A DNA stretch of 64,000 bases from Rhabditoides inermis. Lineage: Eukaryota > Nematoda > Chromadorea > Rhabditida > Rhabditidae. This document shows, piece after piece, positions 36,520 through 48,577 of the stretch. A model generated the notes under the pieces. The model did not search any database. It worked only from the letters and a program-made list of their open reading frames with translations, and was not told where the DNA came from. The position numbers and the translations under genes are program-made. The stretch covers positions 17,516 to 81,515 of the forward strand of contig CAWZYM010000157.1 of assembly GCA_963966185.1 (NCBI GenBank). Reading direction: 5' to 3'. Positions within the stretch are counted from its first letter, which is position 1, and each line of letters begins with the position of its first letter.

Positions 36520-38181
36520 TTAGTGCCTGGTCTTCGGTTGAGGAGTGCGGCTTATCTCCGACAACTGAAAAAAAACTGTTAAATAAGAAACTTATCAGAA
36601 ACTTACCGCTTTGACTATAATGATCCAGAGACAATGTCCTGTCATGTAATAGGGAAGGGGCCCATATCGAGCGACATGGAGAAAGTTAGGAGAATTACCG
36701 TACCAAGTGAAGACGAAGAAGAATAAATATAAATGATTAGATTGATACGTTATGTTAACGGTACCGGTTGCAGGCAAGCAAATAATTGATTTAATAAAAA
36801 GCATGGTTTGGAAGTATGCAACATGTTCTTCGGTAGATCGAGAGGTTTTAAGAGTTATCGTCTGAAAACGAATTGTCATTTGAGATATTAACCAGTTTGA
36901 GACGCCACTATCGGCGCTCTTCTGGTGGATATGTGGGGATGAGCAATAGAGAATTGTCGGGTTGACACTTGAGAACTTTACAACTCGAAACTACGCTACG
37001 CCACTCAGATTTTACCCATCGTTCTCAAAGCTAACATCAACTAACACTTATATATTTATCATCCCGTCATTTACGCTCTTCTGTTTTCTAATCTACTTTT
37101 GCTAAAATATAAATGTAAATTTCATTATCCTACTTGTTGTGATTTCCTGATACTGTGGTTGCTAGTTTGATGACGGTTAGCCTTCATGCACACTTACATC
37201 CTTTTTGCTATTACCAGTATTTAGATCTGAATGTGAAAAATGATCCGTTATGCGTTATGTTATGCAATTCTACGGCCCCGTAATATTTTCAATCATTTTT
37301 TTACAGACAGACTACATGCAGACTGTACATGCAGACTGGCAATCAACACATTTTCTATTTCTATATTAGTATTTAGACTAACCTTTCGAAGCAGATAGCA
37401 GAGACCGATGGACAGAATAAATAGGTGCATTTGGTGTGTAATCTCGACAGTAAAATATTTTAAAAAAATGAGACAATGGTCCAGAATAGTAAACGATGCA
37501 CTAACAAAAAGTGATACTATAATATCTCGGTTGTATTCTTTTCTGAAAAGAAGTTATCTGAATCAACGTAACCGAACCCAAAAACATACATAGATGATTG
37601 CATACTTATGTTACCAAATTCCTCTTTTTTTTCTACAATGCCTGCAAGCAAATGAATGTATGTACGCTCAGTGAGAATCAGAGCAATGGAAACTGAGGTT
37701 TCCACGACAGATTCAACGAGGTGTACAAAGGGATGAATCCTGTAAGTTGTAAAATGCGTAACTACACTAGTCAAAAATAGTTACCATTTCAAATTTACGA
37801 AGTCAATGATGTATGGTGTGACATACAGTAGCGAGAGTGCATTGAGAAGAGTAATGACGCTCTGAACATTAATATATCTTCTAAATTGAGTGAAAACATA
37901 AGCTCACGGCTGCAGGATGGTGCACTGGTTCCCTCCGTGTATTTTTGTCTAACCGAGCGAAGAATTCAGGAAATGAAACACGGAGAATGTAACAGAGGAT
38001 ATAGAAAACCGGAGGATGCAAAAGCATACACATTTGAGGAATCAGTATGCACCCAGTGACCATTCCATGCGCTCTTTCTCGATCGGAAATATAAAATTAT
38101 TATAAATAAAATGTTGAGCTTACCATCACTGGGCAGCAGTTGTTGATCGATGTAGTTATTATAGTAGTATGCACTTACCAT
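36520..38181 (-). CDS. Multi-pass receptor-like membrane protein
   Basis: Intact relative of the broken gene at 28516-29913, in the opposite orientation. Read from 38181 (ATG, MVSAYYYNNYIDQ) through exons with IPQMCMLLHPPVFYILCYIL, ALSLLYVTPYIIDFV, LVESVVETSVSIALILTERT, KEYNRDIIVSLFVSAS followed by ILSIGLCYLLRK, TLKTSRSTEEHVAYF, and GPLPYYMTGHCLWIIIVKA, to a short last exon LSEISRTPQPKTRH with TAA at 36520-36522. At least six hydrophobic segments suggest a seven-helix protein of about 330-340 residues, as in nematode chemoreceptor families. I cannot name the family. One acceptor (exon 2, TCGAG) is weak. The duplicated ABHD/VPS33B blocks flank it on both sides. Confidence 0.7.
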
Positions 38182-39814
38182 TTCTACAATAGACCATGAT
38201 TACGAGAACGATTTATCAATTAAAATGCCACAAATCGTTAAAAGGTATTTGTAGTACATATTTAACAACAGCAAATTATGTGCTGCGAACTGCGAGGTCA
38301 CATTTGCGCGGGAAAGTGAATCGATAGGCGTCCCTGACGATTTATAGAGCATCTGTTCCTAGGGCGCACTCTATTTTGGCGCTCTAATTTGGCATCTACT
38401 TTATATCACCGTACGGTATAAGAAATTTATGAAAATGACTATATTTTTTATTCTGAAATATTGACATCGGCCATGTTGATAAAAGTGGTCTGTTTTCTGG
38501 GATAGCTCATTTTGGTGTTAAAGTCGTCACCAGAAAGTGCGTTGTTGGCATCTCTCTCTTCTCACAGGCAGACAAGCAGTCAGAATGTTGGAGAGGAGAG
38601 AGGGCGGGCGAGGTCAAAAGCATTCGACTCGAAAAACAAAGAGAAACATTTCCGCGCTCTTTGATTTTACTCACTAGCGGTCGCGTCATCCGCGCGGTGC
38701 GTGCACAGGGGCGGGGTCGGCACTCGGCCAAGGGCGGACTCTCAGGTTCTGACATTACATGAAATGCATTTTTTTGTTGTTGAAAAGTTGTCAAAAAAGA
38801 AAGCAGGTGATTATCAATATCATTGGCACTGATAGATTACATTCATGCAAAATCAGATGAAGTAGATGTTCAAAATGGAGCAGAACAACGGTATTAGTGT
38901 GGAAAGTGTGGAAACTGATTCCGAGATTGGGCGTCCTATTATGGAAGCGTTTGATATTGTCGCTACCGCAACGACACAAAATTCGAAATAATAACATGAG
39001 AAGGAATGACATGTAAGAAATTATGCACACAGTTTACTGTAAAAAAAAAAATCAGAAAAGCGGTGTGTGTGTCATATACGGGTGCGACTACGAGGAATGA
39101 AAGGTCTTCATTAGAATGATTATCTTTAAAAAAGAAAACAATTACAACAAAATATGTATCATGTTCTCTATGATTTGTATTAATCGGTGCTCCTCGATTT
39201 CGAATACGGGTGCGGGAGATAAATAGCGCGGGGAAATGGTGTCGGCGGCATGGCCTCCCCCCGAAGAACCGATAGGACCGCTGTTGCGAGCAGAGACGCG
39301 CCGCGTGTCGCTCTCGCGGTGGGACCAAAACACCGCGAAAATAAATTTATTTGAACCTGTCGCGGACCTGTCGAGGCACACGACCTCTCTCCTACTACAA
39401 GTCCCTACCCCATTATGGACCACGGTGTGAAATATATAATCAAACATGGTTATATCGTATTGAAATATATAAAATGATCTGTTACAATATTACTATCACA
39501 TTCATGCTCTCTGAGGAAAGTTTCCATTGAAGCTGGCACCATTATCCCTTAACACATGACATGATCCGATCTAGTATCACTACTGTTTGTAAATTTCACT
39601 CTGTTTAAAATTCAGTTATTATGTGGTAGTTGCTGCGCTAGTGGAACAGGTTTTTTTAACATTAAGTAGTCAATTTTATGTTTCCACCGCAAACAGGTCA
39701 AGATCCGTAAATAGAGAAATGAACTAGCGAAAAACAACTGGTATCTCGATTTATCAGCCGAAACTACAACATCTCGTACGCACCGACAAAAAGAAGACCC
39801 ACTATACCAATACG
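38182..39814. other. Intergenic region
   Basis: No gene supported. GC-rich patches at 38560-38720 and 39180-39400 stand out from AT-rich surroundings but show no convincing exon with splice sites. Confidence 0.5.
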
Positions 39815-40164
39815 AAACATACGTGCAGCACTGTCATTTCATAAAACAATCTAGAACAATGAGTGGGGGAATGTGAGTATTGTATTGGGCGACTAACTAC
39901 AGTAATTGAAATACAACTATACAGTACCAAGTACACGTGAATGAGAAGAAATCGAAAAGGGCGAAACAGGACCACTGGGCTAGGTGAGTGAGATATATAT
40001 TGCGAGCTAGGCTATTAAAATGTGCTAAAAATTGAATCACATATTGGCGGGAGCAACGAGCGAATAGAGCTGATACAACACCTTCATAAACTACAGTACC
40101 GAGTACTTTACAATAATCCAGATAAGTACTGCGAACCATACAATAGTACAGTAACCTACATTAC

Positions 40165-40395
40165 CTACACCTTCTTGTCGAAAACCATGGTGCAGTAGTC
40201 GACAAAGAGACGCTCGATGTATCCGCGAGCATTGGGGTCGGCAGACTCCATGTAGGAAGTGTGGCCGCCCGCCCGAGTCACTGCCACGGCTACATTCTCA
40301 GAACGGACTATCTCGGGGAACGGGATGGCTGCAAGGGAGAGAGGTGAGAGGGAGGGGGGGGGGAGAGAGAGAGAGAAGGAGTGGGAAGAAGAGGA

Positions 40396-40426
<31 letters not shown>

Positions 40427-40439
40427 GACAGAGAGAGAC

Positions 40440-40514
<75 letters not shown>

Positions 40515-42076
40515 GAGAGAGAGACTCACACTTGAGGGGACTGAAGCAGTCGTCGCCAGAGTTGAGGCACAGCGTCGGAATCGGGATCTTGTGGACCTGG
40601 AAAAAATACATAGATATTATATTTCAGAAACTTTTCATAATTTCACTACCAACACTATTATCAATTTTACGTTCAGTTGGATATGCGTATCTACCATAAA
40701 ACTCCAAACTAAGCTATTTTCATCGTGTCAGTTGCTCGTTTATCGCGTAAGAAAAAAAACACGAAACATAAAAAAGAAATGGAGAAATTCACACTATCGC
40801 GGGGCATTCATTATCTGATAAGTACAATCTAATCACGGCGTCTTGGATACATTTTTCAAAAAGGTGAACGGGAACAGTGCAGTCTTTTGTTAATCAAGAA
40901 ATATCAGCTCAACAATCAATATCAATCGATACCTTGTAGTAGAGAGCCGAGTCGTGGTAATACTCCGGCCAGTCCTTGTATCCAAACAGAGGAACAATGA
41001 AAGCCTAGAAGAAATAAGCTCCATTCGTCATTCGGCATACTGTTTTGAGTAGTAATGAGATGGAGATATACGCTAAATGTGAGAAAGTACCACATACAAA
41101 ACCAAAAAAAGTACTGGCTTTCTCACCTTGTCAAACTCTCTCACAGTCTTCACAGCCATCACCTTTTCCCAGTCGACGTGGTTCTCCAGAATGGACTTGT
41201 ACCTGTATAGCAATCGATAAATCAATACACTCCTCTCCAAAACTCACGGTCTGACAATGTCCTTGAGATTGTTAGCCAAGAACGAGTTGAATAAGAGACG
41301 CGGGAAGAACTCCTACAATACACTCCTCTCTCTTGCTCCCCCCCTCCATGTACCTCAATAGTGAAGGTGGCGTCCATGGGATCCCAGGGGCTGGAGATGA
41401 TCAGAGCCGCGTCCAACCCCACACTCTCCTTCGTCTCCTTCGACATGTAGTTCCACAGAATCATACTGCAACAGTCTCTCCTAATACTTATTATAATTTA
41501 TTACAGTTTACACTAAGCCACACACAAAATATATGATGAAAAATATGATAAAGTCTTCTGTGCAAAAAAAAAACAAACGAACAAACAGTGCGTATCAAAC
41601 GGTAAAACCTGTTTCTCTTTCTTCTCCTCCTCTCCTCCCTACTTCCCACCCACTCACCCTCCCATCGAGTATCCGCACCCGATCTTCATCGCCTTGGGGT
41701 AGCGCTTGTTCACCTCCGAGATCACGTGCTGGATGTCAGTCGTCACCGCCGCATTGTACGTCCTGAAATTTATTTGTGATTGTGATATGCATGAGTAATC
41801 GTCTGATGGACTCACTACACAACTTTCCTCAAACTGCATGCTCTTCTCACAGTGCAACACATACCAATCATACGATTAAATCACAAGAATGGCATTTACC
41901 TTTTTCTCCCAATCCCATCACCCCTCCTTGCTTCCCCTGCCTCTCTCACCTGGGTGTCTTAAGCGGGACTCCACCCAGTCCTCGAGGGTTTACCACAAGA
42001 CTCTTCCACCCATTCTGCTCAGCCTCCATCACAGTGTGCAGGATGTAGCAGCAGTCGTGCGTCGAACCTGCATGAG

Positions 42077-42133
<57 letters not shown>

Positions 42134-42174
42134 CTCTCTCTCTCTCTCTCTCTCTGTATCTCTCTCTCTCTCGT

Positions 42175-42209
<35 letters not shown>

Positions 42210-45200
42210 GTCTCCCTATCACTTTCTTTTCCTCGACTCTCTGTTCACCAGTGATTCCTGGCAGGAGGAAGACGATGGGTGTGTTGTCGTCGCTGCCGGC
42301 GGGCTCCAGCCAATCAGCGCCCAGCTCGCCCCCGTCATCGAATGTGAACACCTCCCTGCAGAGAAAATCGAGAGTGAGGGACGACTACTCCTTCTCGGGC
42401 TACGCATTGAATGAATGAAAGCAAGAGTGAAAGGAAGAGAGGGAGTAAAGAGTGAGACGGTTTTTACTTCCTCGTTCTTTCCAGCATGTCATGTCATTCC
42501 CGTGAAAACACCCAGGACACACTATTCCAGTCAGCTCCTTGAAAAACGCACAACACGATAGGAGCGCGTCTCTCGCAGATAGCCTATCCCCTATCACCTG
42601 CCCCCATTCACAATAGCTAATCTGTGCAGCCGCAATCAGGGTACTTGCTAACAAGGCAACATCAAGTCAAAGTCGACCTCTCTTTCTGAACAGCTGAGCA
42701 AGAGAGACACAGTATGAGAGCGTGAGAGGAGGGGAAACAGGCACTTACCTTCTAAACGGCAGTGAGGGGCAGGATCGGAAGATCTGTCGGATGGCCGTCT
42801 GCATGAATCCGAAAGGACACCAGTACGGAGGGTGGTACACGCTGCAATCGACGATTCTCTCTCCCTCCCTCTTCCCTCCTCCCTCCCGCACTCACTGATC
42901 GAGCGTCTTCACGTGCCGCCTCAGCCGATCATCGAACGCGCTTCCAAACTTGACATAGAGCCGTGCCCGCTGTAATCAGAGAACATTCCCCCATCACTCT
43001 CCAGACACTGCGACCACAAAAACCACACACGGGTCCAGCTGATACGACATGTCACACCACCCTGCCCCCATCCAACAACCCCGCATAGGTAACACACAAG
43101 AACAAGCCAGCAATCAATCTACATTTATCTCCCACGCCTTCTGTACAAATAAAACGCGTACAAAAACACGATATCGCACAACTCTCTCACTGATCACAGA
43201 GGCGCCAGTCGGCAATAAATAAATACTCTAACGAGAACGAGGGCCATACAACGGGCACTACTCGACTGTCGCCTCGGCCATGGTCTGTAGCCACGTCTCC
43301 CTGTGCACCACGTCGGTGGCGGCGATGATGAGGCGGAAGTTGCTCTGCTGGGCGAGCAGACGGAGCGCGGCCACCTCCGCGTAGCTCACTCCTCCCACAA
43401 AGAAGACGAGCACGGCGCGTCGCATCCTGCTGTCCGGGCGCTTCTCCGCCGGCACCACACTGTACTCTTCCGAGAACACGGCAGACTCGCCCCATGTTCG
43501 CCGCAGCTCCGCTCCCTGCCATCCACGAGTCATCCAGTCAGACACCACCTCAACAAATCAATCTCAATATTTTTCTCACACCTTTTCTACACTGGATTAT
43601 GAATAAAATTCAAATAAATGTGTACTTTTCTACCTGACACAATGGCGGCGTGAACGCTCCACTGAATACGTAGCTCATCTGGTCGGGGTTCTTCACGTCC
43701 ACCGGCTTGGCCTCGTTGGTAGGCCGCAGTCCCATGCGCTTGATGAGGTACGGAAGAGAGGGAGAGTCGCCCGATGCCTTTGTCGGCAGTGGAACAGGCA
43801 GAGTGGGAAGGATCTGGAATGCACTATTTACAACGTCCATCCCACAGACAACCCACCTTCTGCTTCTCCACTAACAGTCGCTTCGTGCCGAGAGTGTGCA
43901 GCACCGGCATGTATTCGTATCCGTAGCAGTGCATGAACACACTCTTGAACTGCTGCAGCAGCTTTGCGGGGAGGCCTGTCGATGCGACCGACGCGAGACA
44001 TGCAAGCAGCAGCACCTTCCACGGCGAGAGCGCGCGCAGACAGCAGTCTTCCAGAAACGCCACCAGCTCCGTCGGCTCCACACTCCCGGCGATCAGTCGG
44101 TGCTCGAGTGAGAACCGCGTCGCCGCGCCCTCTGCCGCTCCCCGCGTCAGCACCTCTTCGCATGCACAAATGTGCGTCTCCAACTGGCGGTGTTGCGAGC
44201 GCAGTGCCTTGAGCTCGTCCTGCACGAACTTCTTCATCTCCTGCACCTGCGCCAAGCCGACTCCCCTGTCGAATCCGCCCTGTACTTCGCGCGCCTTGGC
44301 CGACAGGTACGGGAACACTGCCGTCATGTGGCGGTTGCGCACGGACGCGAACACGTCGTCGTTGTTGTCGAGCAGGACGGGGCGGGGCTTGGACGGACTC
44401 GCGCCCTCGTCCCCCTCCTTCTTGCTCTCCAGCATCGCCTTGCCGCAGCTGATCTTGAACGTGTCGTGCAGCTGCGCCTCGTATGTCAGCCCAGTGAGCA
44501 GCACACTCGCCGGGTCCGTCTGTCTATCAAAGACGAACAGGTGGGAGACGGACTGGTCGGGCGAGGCGCGCGGCTCGCCCTTCTCCGCGTACAACTTCTT
44601 CGCCAGCTTCCACGCGTTCACCGCTGCCGGACCCAGTCCGTAGACCGTCGGGATCTGCCCGTACAGGGACTGCATCTGCCACAGACAATGCGCCACAGCC
44701 AGCAGGTCGGGGCGGTGCGAGCAGGGGAGCTCCAGCGAGAACAGGTCCGACTCGAGCGGCAGCAGACCCAGGTTGAGCTCGGCCTCCTCGAGGATGCCTA
44801 TCACACCCTGCGCCTCCAGCTCGCGGTCGCACACGGCGAGGCGGCGGTGCACCCAGATGACGGCGATGGTGCGGTCGGGGTTGGCGCGGCACTGCGATGC
44901 GAGCAGGCGGGCCGTGGCGAGGGAGGGACGGAGGAGGAACACGCGCCGGGCCACCTGCGCATCCCAGGGGGCCGAGTCGCGCAGCGGCAGCACTCGCACC
45001 ACGTCGTGGCCCTGCAGCAGACTCATCGACGCCACCTTGTCCAGCGGCCTCAGCAGACTGGGACACACCACGAGCTCCTTGCGTCCGGGGAACGACTCCA
45101 GAAGGTGCATCAGCTCCCGCCGCACCACCTCCCGAAGGAGACCGAGCGGCTCGTCCATACCTGAAACATAAGCAAGGTGGAGAGATATGGCGTGATAGCG

Positions 45201-45680
45201 CGGGTACGACAAAGACCGCGAAACGCGAATTCGAGAGAGAGAAGAAAGTGTGTTGCACCTGACAAGTATGGTTCTGCTGCGTGTGTGTTACACATTGAAC
45301 GAAATACAATTCAACATCCACCGAACAGTATAACAATTGATACTTTCAAAACAGAAAACATACAGGAAGAAGAATCATGACCATTAATCGCAGCGCCTTC
45401 TTTGAAAATGTCATCGTCATGCGCAACTACGATTCCAAAGTACGCGGCAAGTACATGCGACCAAACAAGGGACACAATTTCAGGTAGGAGAAAATACACA
45501 TGACAGTTAGCACGCCAAAATACCGAAAAGTGCGTACAGTTACCCCCACAAAAGTTCGTCTGCAGCAGTGGACATGCAACATTGGGGTGGAAACGGACTC
45601 ACATCGGCGACGCCTCTGGTGTAGGTGTAGAAGAAGATGGGGATGGCTGAGAGGAGGGCGAGCGGGATCAGCCACCACAT
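40165..45680 (-). CDS. ABHD1/ABHD3-type membrane alpha/beta hydrolase, copy B
   Basis: Duplicate of the gene at 30316-35664 with all twelve exons of the same length and phase: 45603-45680, 42896-42969, 42749-42841, 42249-42355, 41950-42067, 41658-41762, 41354-41465, 41248-41312, 41127-41202, 40933-41004, 40530-40596, 40165-40328. The catalytic Ser (GYSMGG), Asp (SGDDCFSP) and His (AGGHTSYME) are intact, and the N-terminal membrane anchor exon is kept. Differences are few and mostly conservative (VSDNV to VSENV type, ANPN to ADPN near the C-terminus, final residue V for E). Intron 1 again encloses a VPS33B gene. Intron 11 holds a very long GA/CT microsatellite. Both copies look functional. Confidence 0.85.
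40391..40525. repeat. Long (GA)n microsatellite in ABHD copy B
   Basis: GA dinucleotides with a few GACA interruptions; on the coding strand this is a CT tract in the intron ahead of the last exon. The same intron in copy A (30480-30538) is under 60 bp with only short GA runs, so the tract grew after duplication. Confidence 0.97.
42078..42226. repeat. (CT)n microsatellite in ABHD copy B
   Basis: CT dinucleotides broken by GTAT and GTTC. On the coding strand it is a GA tract in the intron between exons 4 and 5. The copy A equivalent (32007-32031) is much shorter. Confidence 0.97.
43258..45158 (-). CDS. vps-33.2: VPS33B (Sec1/Munc18 family), copy B, nested in ABHD intron 1
   Basis: Duplicate of the gene at 33240-35132. 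Exons 43857-45158, 43634-43813, 43258-43548; 590 residues. It is nearly identical to copy A through the Sec1 fold. The acidic insert is two residues shorter and altered (LESKKEGDEG), and the C-terminus stops at MAEATVE, four residues early. The acceptor of exon 3 reads TTGAG where copy A has TTCAG; G at the -3 position is unfavourable, so splicing of the last exon could be weakened in this copy. Coding sequence is otherwise open. The gene keeps its place inside intron 1 of the ABHD gene. Confidence 0.9.
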
Positions 45681-45912
45681 TGCGACGATCGGGGAGGCGG
45701 CGGCGGCCGAGAGAGAATGCCTGCCAAGAACAGAGTACGCAGCGCTCACCCGCACGCAGCCTGATAAGCGAGAGTGGGCGGGATGTCGATAGAGTGAGCA
45801 AGCTCGCAGCTCTAAAAGCGCGCCGCTGCTGCAGCAGAACCAACAGGTGCAACGGTGAGGGAAGAGAGAGGAACGTACATGGTATCACAAAACACAATTG
45901 GAAACCAGTTAA

Positions 45913-46117
45913 AGCAGCTATTATGTTCAAAAAATGGTAAAATTCCCGAAAACACATTTTTTCGTATTTTTCGACATTTTGGCAATGGGGCGCGCAAAGA
46001 ATGTAAAAATTTACAATATTTTTTGCCATTTTCTTGGACATTTTTCTGCATTTTTTTCGCTATTTTTCGACATTTATTTTGTATTATTTTACAATTTTTG
46101 GGAACTTAATAGCTGCT
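45913..46117. mobile_element. 205 bp MITE with TAA target duplications
   Basis: The ends AGCAGCTATTA and TAATAGCTGCT are exact inverted copies, flanked on both sides by TAA (45910-45912 and 46118-46120). Copy A of the block has an uninterrupted sequence at the matching point near 35918, i.e. the empty site. A 3 bp TWA-like target suggests the PIF/Harbinger group (inference). The interior is A/T-rich, with repeated TTTTTCGACATTT strings. Confidence 0.85.
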
Positions 46118-47758
46118 TAAGTAAAGACAATTATGAGTAAAACTGTAAAACGCAGTCGAGTAATCGCGGTGAGCGAATGAAAAGATGAACATATGATCAA
46201 AAAATAGTACAGGCTACGATAGCTCGAATAATTATTTACTTGTTATTTTTACGCGAATATTCGTTCATAACAACGTATTATTTAAATCGTGTTTATTATT
46301 AGTTTATTTTTCAAAGTTTATTATTACCGTGAATTATTTTCATTGAAAGTAATACAAAAAGTATAGCGATTGTAATGTAAGCATGGTAGTGGTCTAGTAG
46401 GTTTGGTAATGGTTTGGTAGCTTAGCTTAGTGATTCGTTCATGAAAAGTCTATACACAAAGTTTATTGTTGGTTCCCTTTTTTCACTGCATATCATATAT
46501 GCATGGTTTACGCATGATTTTCATATACGTCAATCCGATGACGAAATGAATCTTAGAAAAAGAGATAACTGATAACATCGTAATGAGCAACAACAGAGAC
46601 ACGAGGAAGAAGAGATGTATCTAAAGGATAGGATAGGAAAAATGAACGTGAACAGAATCAATCATTTTAAATATCTGAAGAGGATAAAACGAGTAAACGC
46701 AATCTTGACCACACTCATTGATCGAGATCTAGCTATCTTTCTCTGTGTTACAACAAAAGGTGTCGACAATACGTTGTAGCCACTCATGCTTTGTAATCTG
46801 TACTCTCTCACTCTCTCACGAGCTGTACTTTCCCACTCCCACCTCTCTCTCTCTATCTCTATCTCCTCCCCCCTCTCTCTTCCTCCCTCCCTCCCTCCCT
46901 CCCTCCCCTCCCCCTCTCTCTCCCTTCCTCGTATAAACCGTACCATTGTGAGCTACTAACAGCTGATTGTTCATCTCGATGAAGCCCGGCAATCAGTTAG
47001 CACAACTGTCAGGTGAAAGGGCAGAAACAGTGTGTGTGTGCTATGTAGGCTGTGCATGTCTTTTTTGCTTTGCCTTATAATAACGATACGTTTTCTGATC
47101 TAATCTCTTATCTTCTTTTCTGGCAGTAGCGGACCAATGTCTTTGGATCATCATCCCCTCATAAATCGATTATCGCCTCGTTGATCAATCGAGTGATCGG
47201 AAGTGTCCCTGGATCGCCGGGGCGTCGGCCGTTCATTAGTGAGAGTAACGCGATCCTATCAGATCGCAGATGTGTACTGGCACATGTCAACTTGATTCAT
47301 TCCACCACGTTGCAATTCAAATCTGTCAATTTGGATCTCGGATCCCGTTTCTTTCTTCATTAACATCAATACTATAATAATAAGACGACATGTACAAATG
47401 TTGTGTAGCGAGTATAGTACGATAATTGTGATAATCTGAATTAATCATGCTTGACGCGCGAGCGTGACGCCTCAACGACCACACGCATCACGCCACTATA
47501 CGGCTATAATCGAGGACCTCACGTGACTCGTCAATTACGTGCCTTCACCCTTTTTCCTCACCGGGCCACCGGGTCAGGTTGACCCATTAAGTATCGCATA
47601 ATGGTCGCTGACCGCACAATAATGTACACATTCGGCGCGGCAGCCTTCTGTCAGCCGGTCGGTTGTTTGCACATCTCCTTTGTCACTCCCTCTCACCGCA
47701 TCTCTCTATGTCACCTCTCCAAAGAAACCAGCATCACCCCCACTGGATCGATACTGCG

Positions 47759-47882
47759 TGTTTACGCGCAGTGACTTGTTTACGCGCAGTGAGTAGCTGG
47801 TGCGAGTGGTCTAGCTCTAGCCATTGCGCGCCGGCTGGCTGTTGTTGTGTCGCTCTCTGACTCTCGTAAACAGGCGTTCGCG
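47759..47882. promoter_or_regulatory. Cluster of three forkhead/DAF-16-type sites (unit 1)
   Basis: TGTTTAC occurs at 47759-47765 and 47777-47783 inside an 18 bp-spaced direct repeat (TGTTTACGCGCAGTGA), and its complement GTAAACA at 47876-47882. GTAAACA is the established FOXO/DAF-16 consensus. The cluster lies about 160-280 bp upstream of a candidate first exon at 48041. Binding is inferred. Confidence 0.45.
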
Positions 47883-48040
47883 TTCTCAGACCGGTACCGC
47901 CCCTACTGGCTAGGCGCTGGGCGAAGACCATCTGTCGCGGCGGCCCGCCCCTCTCGCATGCGCTAGCTAGAGCGACTCCAGCTGTTCCCAGCGACCCCTC
48001 CCGGCCCACGCCTCCTCGACCCCGCATCGATTCGATAATC

Positions 48041-48062
48041 ATGGTCCGCGCGCCTGAGTGTG
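48041..48062 (+). other. Duplicated first exon (unit 1 copy)
   Basis: Identical copy of the 22-base first exon at 50594-50615 (ATG GTC CGC GCG, donor GTGAGT). It may act as an alternative promoter and first exon for the downstream gene, since the donor and phase are unchanged. Confidence 0.45.
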
Positions 48063-48577
48063 GTGAGTTACATCGGTGCATCTCTCTTTCCTCTCACTGT
48101 GGGCGTCTCTCTCTCCCTGCCAGCCTGTCGAACCGGATTCCGATCGACGCTCGTTATGCGCTCTCGACACTTGATCGCTTTTTTCAAGTCGCGTTCCCTC
48201 GTCTCTCTCGCATAATCGTTGCGCAATTCTAGTGTTTTGCATACTATTGCATCACAATGAATGTGAAGATGCTACGCGGTGCTAGGTACACGTTGCGTTA
48301 TGGAATTTCGCCTCAAAAACGCTGATCACTTTCTTCTTTATCGCGAGATCACAGCGCTTGCACTGTTTTTGTTTGTTGTCGTAACTACGTCTCTTATCTT
48401 GCTTTCCTTCTTAACCACGTTCTCTCTATATGGAACCGCAGCAGTTTCCATCTACGGAACTGGTGTTCGTTTTTGCTGCGCAGAATGCATTGCATGCATT
48501 TCACCCCCGGTGAGTTGTTCTGGACACTGGACTAGCTCGCAAAAAGGCTCGGTCCTGCGACCACCCGGATCGATCGA

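Larger units (their letters stand above)
39815..46150 (-). repeat. Segmental duplication, copy B (ABHD + VPS33B block)
   Basis: Collinear with 29985-35935. It includes a later MITE insertion at 45913-46117 that copy A lacks. Confidence 0.9.
46025..48577 (+). repeat. 2553 bp tandem duplication, unit 1
   Basis: Every segment I compared is identical to the sequence exactly 2553 bp downstream. The left breakpoint lies inside the MITE at 45913-46117. The unit contains no supported complete gene; it holds a CT-rich tract, candidate forkhead sites and a first exon. Confidence 0.95.

Noticed and set aside
38507..39447. GC-rich patches with short open frames between the receptor-like gene and block B
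   Set aside because: No consistent donor/acceptor pairs, no recognisable motifs and no paralogous support.
44172..45164. A 330-codon open frame on the + strand opposite VPS33B copy B
   Set aside because: Same antisense shadow as in copy A; no splice sites or motifs of its own.
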